Source: Nyssa sinensis
Lineage: Eukaryota; Streptophyta; Magnoliopsida; Cornales; Nyssaceae
DNA length: 64,000 nt
Assembly (NCBI GenBank): GCA_008638375.1
Contig: CM018031.1
Coordinates: 62,765,688-62,829,687, forward strand
Direction: 5' to 3'
The translations under genes and the position numbers were made by a program. Below, one piece after another: positions 58,861 through 64,000 of this stretch; position 1 is the first letter of the stretch, and every line of letters begins with the position of its first letter. Under the pieces are notes generated by a model, which worked only from the letters and a program-made list of their open reading frames with translations, searched no databases and had not been told where the DNA came from.

Positions 58861-59396
58861 GGAAATGCTCAACAATGCTAATTGGAAGCCAACTTTCTAA
58901 CTTACTGAAAGAAGCATGCTGATGGTGTGCAAGTTGCCCTGTAAATTGGGCTATCTGTAAATTTCTGTTTTGATTCATTGGTGGTTGCCTCATCCAGTAC
59001 ACTTTTACTTGACCAATTTCCAAGTGATAAGATCCTGTTAAAGGATTTTCCCCCCTTGCTAATTAGGTGAAGCGGGTGTTCTGTATGCTTTTTGAATATG
59101 CAATACTTATTGAAGTTGTGTAATGCAATTTGAAATGATGTGATCCCACCATTTTTGAATTAATTTCGATCAAATGGTATGCTATGTTAATTTGAGAAAC
59201 TGTTCTGTTTGGTCAAACATTTTGTTTAAGCCCACTCTAGACTTGAGCTTAATGCGGCCTTCACTAGACAAGGACTGTAATTACTCATTAGCAAGTCAAC
59301 ATTGTACAGTTAGATTCAAGGCTGAAGCATGGGTTGTCATCCTGTATAGCATCAAAAGTGGAGCCATGAGTGACAGGGTGCAGTCGAAAATAGTAA
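58861..59396. other. CDT1 3' flank
   Basis: Non-coding; no clear feature before the MITE. The ORF at 59174-59425 is not family-like. Confidence 0.4.
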
Positions 59397-60032
59397 GAGC
59401 AACTCCAAAGGAGTTGACATTTTGAGGTGTCAAAAACTTTCTTTGCCAACCTTGAATAGTGTTATGGTACTCTGAATTATAAATCTGTTTCAATGGTAAA
59501 TGTCAAAATGGGGTGTCATTTTAATATTTTAATATTTTTTATTAAAAAATATAATTAAACTTAACAGTTATATTTTAACGGATATAGTTTTCATAATGGT
59601 TTAATTTAAATTAAATTTTAAATTAAATTACAAAAATTAATTTAATTTAAAAAATTAATTTAAATTCTAAAAATTAACTTAATTAAAAAAATTAGTTAAA
59701 TAAATAAAATCATTCTAAATTTATAGAATAATTTTTAGAGTGATTTTCTGAGTTTTGGTAAGTTTTCTCTTCACAAACACCTCCTCTATTTATAAAATTC
59801 TTTGTTGAAATAGAATCGTTGGAACAGTAAAAATGAAAATAGTTCCAACCGTCAAATGGCACCTCTCTATTTTCTCTCTCCAAAGTTTGTAAAAATGGCA
59901 CCTAAGAACGTTGGGTGTCATTTTGCAACTGCATATGCCACTCCCGTTGGAGTAGAATCTTTTGAGTTTGGGGTACCATTTTGGCGGTTATGGGTTTGGC
60001 ACCCCGGATGGCACTCCCTTTTTGAGTTGCTC
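59397..60032. mobile_element. PIF/Harbinger-type MITE
   Basis: 636 bp bounded by inverted ends: GAGCAACTCCAAAGGAG on the left and the matching GAGTTGCTC end on the right, flanked by the 3-bp duplication TAA (59394-59396 and 60033-60035). Inside are AT-rich palindromic stretches and no transposase. A 3-bp T/A duplication with GAGCA.CTCC ends is typical of Tourist/Harbinger MITEs in plants. Confidence 0.8.
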
Positions 60033-60035
60033 TAA

Positions 60036-60344
60036 TAAAAAAATGTTGTTAAACTAGGGAGAAAACATCAAACAGTTTGTTTAGTGGATTAACATATAGA
60101 AACCATTTAAATTTATCCAATAATTTGGATGGTGCGATAATCTTTGTTTAGAAATAATGTAAATCTGACGGTCAAAAATCTGTTTTCATTCAATCATCAA
60201 ATTATTCTCAACCAATTTTTTCAACTGTCCTTTTTTATTTCTTTTTTGTTTTTGGTAGGAAGCAAAGCAAGACCACAAATTATTGGGTTAAGATTTTGTT
60301 GAGTTGGGTATAAGTAAAGCAAAAGAAAAACCTTAGAAACAGCC

Positions 60345-60383
<39 letters not shown>

Positions 60384-61197
60384 GTTAACTGTTATTGATT
60401 TGCTGCAGATATATTTTTAACTGTGGTTTCTCATTGGTTTCATGAACTGGGTTGGTGCTTAGGAGATTGTTGTGTAGCAGTACAGGTCATCAAGGATGAC
60501 TTCAACTGATTGACTGAGCAGTATTGGTGGTTCATTGTTCAAGTTGCCACTTTAGTAACAATTTTCTAAGGTTACATCTTCCCACTCACAACCTGAATTG
60601 CAAAACTGCAGGCTAATTATTTTATTCTTGCATGACGTGAATAATTGACTAATCAAATATTACTTCTGGCATTTGATGGGCAAGAAAGTTACTCCTGGGA
60701 AATGCCCTGTTCTCAATATGGATTATCGAGAATGAAGAAAGCAAAGCATTATGGTGGGTCCAACACCAAAAAATGTACAGGTTGTTGATTCTTCATCCAT
60801 ATAATACTGCTGCTTCCTTGCATTTTGATATTGTTCCTAATTAAGCAATTGTTGAAAGTCATGCTTCAAATCCTATCATTATTTTAGCCCGCCTTTGAAA
60901 GTGGGCTTTATTTTTTCTTTTAATAACATCAATTAATTTTTGTGCTTACAGTACTCTTTTTTTGTTAATTAGCAATCAAACTCAAATTTACACAAATTAT
61001 CCATTATTTCTATAATTGTCTATGTTATTCGAATCATAGAATATTTTTGAGCTTGGTTCAGCAAGTGTGGCATCTATGGACTTGGTTCAGCTGGTGCGGC
61101 AATCTATTTCTTATATTCTTTTTGAGGATACATTTTCTTTATTATGGCAAGTTAACAACTCAGTGAAGGTTTGATTTTTGGATGCCCATTTGGAATT
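60036..61197. other. Spacer between CDT1/MITE and the WAT1 gene
   Basis: Non-coding, with a (CT)n tract at 60349-60380 and otherwise unremarkable sequence. The part next to 61198 is the WAT1 3'UTR. Confidence 0.4.
60349..60380. repeat. (CT)n microsatellite
   Basis: A pure CT repeat of about 32 bp. Confidence 0.9.
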
Positions 61198-63476
61198 CTA
61201 GAGTACCCCTTCTTCTGCTGATCTACCTGTTTGTATCTCAGGTTCCTTTTGCTCTGGAGAATTGTTGTGAACTTCTTGATCACTTGCTTTGCCCCATAAC
61301 AGCAAGTATAAACCAGTGACAGCTATAATGCCTCCCACTAGGCTGAACATGTCAAAAAAAAAAAAAAAATTAGAACATCTAAACCACCGTGTCTGTATAA
61401 TGCATAAAAAAAATGAACTTTTACTTACTTGCCCATGTAAAGTTTCTCACCAAAAAGGAAGTATGCTGTGGCTGCCACCATTATTGTTGTAAAGGGACTG
61501 AACATTGTCACAAAAACGGGCCCTTTTCTTGCTGTGCACCATAGTTGAGTGAAGATTGTTAAACCAGAGCAAACCACTCCCTGCCATTCATCGTATATGA
61601 CTTAACTATTTATAGATGTTAATACTATTTCATAAAGTTGGAAACCATACTTACGGCATATATAATGGACCAAAGTTCAATGTTGGAGGTAAAGAACCAT
61701 GCTGCTGGTTTGTGTTGTATGGATATTGTGAAGATAGCTGATTGTGCTGCCCCAATAAAGTTCACCCAAGCAGTTAGTGATAGTTGTGCAGGATATTTCT
61801 TCAATGTAATTGCCTACGAAGTTCACACGAATATGTCCATTTCTTAGTTTTAGTTAAATGAAAATGTTAACATTGCATGTTATGTTGTGAGTGCTCACTT
61901 CATTGAATCTATTATCATCTTACCTGGTTAATTCTGTCATCTTTTTGTACCATTACATCATTATATTTTAAACATTCATAAAATGTGAAGCTTCATGTGT
62001 CTAGAACTCATAATCAAGTTACTGGCTTTATCGAGTATACTGTTACTCCTTGTTTGTTGTACATAATGGGTTATTGTATAAAATAGGTTTCGGTGGACCT
62101 CTTTATGTTTTCACTTGGTAAAAAATTTAATCTCTTAGTATAGTTTTGGATTTAGTTCTCAGCAAAACCATTGAAAACTTAATGTATTTAACATAATTAG
62201 TCAGCTCCTACGTTCAAACTAGCTAAACAATCTGATAACTTGCATAAAGCCAATAAGTTGTATTATTGTTCAGTTTCCTGCAAATTTTTCTGTTGTCTTT
62301 TACTAGGTGTATTGAATAAAAATGAACGTTATTAGTTGAATGGTAGATGCTTATTGGAGAGTCACATACCTGTCTAATGTACCACACTGAACATGATATG
62401 CAACTTGCTACAGTAAGAATTGAACCCTTCACCCAGTTCTCGTGGACTCTGCTTCTACTGATGTGGATTGGCACATCCCGTAAGCTTCTTACTATTGGTC
62501 CTTTGTACAGTGTCATGGTCATGACCCCGGCCAAGGAAACTAAGGTTCCGATAATTTTTGCTATTCCTCGAGGGTTTCTAACATCAAGAATCTCCATCCT
62601 ATATGAAATTAGTTTCGAAATAAAATTTCAAATTTATTCTTTTCTCAGTAATGCTTAGAACTTGGTCAAAACATAAATATTGTACAGATTGTGAAATTAA
62701 GAGGGACAACTACTCATTACAAAGTGTGCATTGAGTCATAAAGTCCACACCTGAGTATGACCGCAATTGTGAAAGTAAGGGATGAAATGATGTTAGTCAT
62801 TGATGCAATGAAGGTTGGAGAGGTGTAGCTCAAACTTGCAAAGTACGTGTGTAAAGTCAAGTTGATCCTGTGCAAATTAAAAACAGGAAAACTTCCATTG
62901 TTAAGAAAACTAAAAAAGCTTCAATCTCCTTTGTGATATATAGAAAAGTAATACCCAATCATTGTACCCGAAGAGAGAAAGCAAAAATATCTCCATAAGC
63001 AATCCCAATGTCAGCTTTGGCCTTGCTTTTCTGCAGAGACAAATTTAAAGAACTCAAATGGCATACCTCCACCACTGGGAAAATTAGAACTAAGATAATG
63101 TAAACACCAGATTGTAGAAAAAGCATAAGAATCTTTTTCTTGTTCTTTTTTCTTTTTCTAAATAGAAAAAGGAACACCCTATTGAAAAAACAAAAAGAAA
63201 AAAGGAACAGTGGCATGCACTCTGTAAGCTGTCTTGCCTGCTGGGTCTACACACACTCACTAGTATGTACCTTTCAAGAAAATAGGCAAATGGAAACACC
63301 ACTAAACCACCTACAATAAGTCGATAAGTTGTGAAGACATGAGGATTCATCCCATGATTAAATGAAGCTTCTGTGATGAAATATAGAGATGTATAAGCCA
63401 TCTGAACCAGCACCATGAGAAGGTGTGGCTTGAACCTCCTATAGATCACCAAAAATCCAAATGCTTCCAATGCCAT
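61198..63476 (-). CDS. WAT1-related EamA/DMT transporter
   Basis: Seven exons: 63476-63271, 63030-62968, 62867-62751, 62598-62370, 61813-61655, 61580-61429 and 61342-61198. They total 1071 nt (356 aa), the normal size of plant WAT1-related (nodulin MtN21/EamA) proteins. About ten membrane helices in two EamA repeats are expected. The N-terminal repeat starts FKPHLLMVLVQMAYTS and contains YTSPTFIASMTNIISS. The second repeat contains AQLSLTAWVNFIGAAQSAI and PVFVTMFSPFTTIMVAA and ends with the conserved FLFGEKLYMGKNLVGG and GLYLLLWGK. The exon 2 donor is the GTACAA at 62967, because using the downstream GTATTAC would break the frame and the family sequence. The founding member WAT1 exports auxin from vacuoles and relatives move amino acids or other solutes; the substrate here is unknown. 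Confidence 0.92.
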
Positions 63477-64000
63477 GGCTCTTCAGTGTGCATCTATTAA
63501 CTTTTCTGTCAGGTTATATATGAGTTGGAGCTCAGGTTGCATCTATTCTTATGGTTCCAGGTGTTAGTGAAAGGTTTCTCCAGATTCTTTTAGCATGTTC
63601 TGAGTATCATGTTCGTGATCGACTCTAGCTTAGAAAAATTGACAATTCACATCCTAGATCTAATCTCTGGATGGAGACAGATAAAGGAAAAGGAAATGTC
63701 AGGTTCATTTTTATCTGATTGAGATGTATCTCTCTAGCTATTGCTATTATTATTAAATGCATGAAACTTGATAGAGCACTATTAATTTGCACTTTAGCCG
63801 ATTTCAAATATACACATAATTAAATAGAAATGAATTTAGGCAGAATCTTTTAGATGACTTCAAATATACACATAATTAAAGAGAAAATAAACTCATTAAA
63901 TGTGTACATTGCCACTCTAGCATAATTATGCGGACATGAAATTAGGAAGGACTTGGAATTTTTATCAGTTTAAATTAAATATAATTGAATTTAGGCAGAA
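63477..64000. other. Upstream flank of the WAT1 gene
   Basis: Non-coding to the right edge. A TTTAGGCAGAATCTTTTAG-like segment near 63835 is partly repeated at the window end, with shared ACTTCAAATATACACATAATTAAA words at 63803 and 63857, suggesting a short local duplication. Confidence 0.4.

Noticed and set aside
62941..62968. Apparent frameshift at the end of WAT1 exon 2
   Set aside because: It appears only if the donor GTATTAC is used. The GTACAA donor at 62967 keeps phase and restores the family sequence across the exon 2/3 join, so the gene is intact.
1..64000. CRISPR arrays, operons or bacterial-type systems
   Set aside because: The sequence is plant nuclear DNA. Repeats present are microsatellites, tandem duplications and transposon ends, with no regularly spaced repeat-spacer pattern.

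Overview
This is nuclear genomic DNA from a flowering plant, most likely a eudicot. It is AT-rich, its genes carry GT-AG introns, it contains ERF, ATL, WAT1 and 2-oxoglutarate dioxygenase families, and between the genes lie LTR retrotransposons, LINE ends, a MITE, SINE-like repeats, a decayed plastid rRNA insert and two endogenous plant pararetrovirus copies. I cannot name the species from the sequence alone.

Layout. 0-1.2 kb: reverse-transcriptase fragment of an endogenous pararetrovirus ending near a (TA)n tract. 4.7-5.0 kb: decayed plastid 16S rRNA insert. 5.7-6.1 kb and 10.8-11.2 kb: two small intronless group IX ERF transcription factors on opposite strands, separated by the end of a LINE and AT-rich spacer. 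12.4-27.4 kb: a minus-strand array of 2-oxoglutarate/Fe(II) dioxygenases with two damaged genes, one intact gene and two exon relics. The intact copy carries a 4.8 kb Copia element in intron 2. 28.8-29.8 kb: ATL-type RING-H2 E3 ligase. 31.6-34.0 kb: decayed Copia relic with a probable 3' LTR. 34.2-35.1 kb: unclassified minus-strand ORFs with an in-frame tandem duplication. 35.4-42.0 kb: complete ATG9 (nine coding exons, 857 aa), with probable 5'UTR exons reaching back to about 53.5 kb. If so, a circularly permuted pararetrovirus copy (43.8-50.6 kb) and a LINE end (51.4-52.0 kb) lie in a 5'UTR intron. 55.4-58.9 kb: complete CDT1 replication licensing factor (seven exons, 584 aa) with E2F-like sites upstream. 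59.4-60.0 kb: Harbinger-type MITE. 61.2-63.5 kb: complete WAT1/EamA transporter (seven exons, 356 aa).

The protein-coding genes belong to unrelated pathways (stress transcription, specialised metabolism, ubiquitylation, autophagy, replication licensing, transport), so there is no operon-like logic. I found no convincing new biological system. The most informative signals are the birth-and-death history of the dioxygenase array and the structure of the pararetrovirus copy, whose end coincides with its tRNA primer site. Exon joins were worked out by hand from reading frame, GT-AG sites and paralogue or family agreement, and have not been checked against transcripts.
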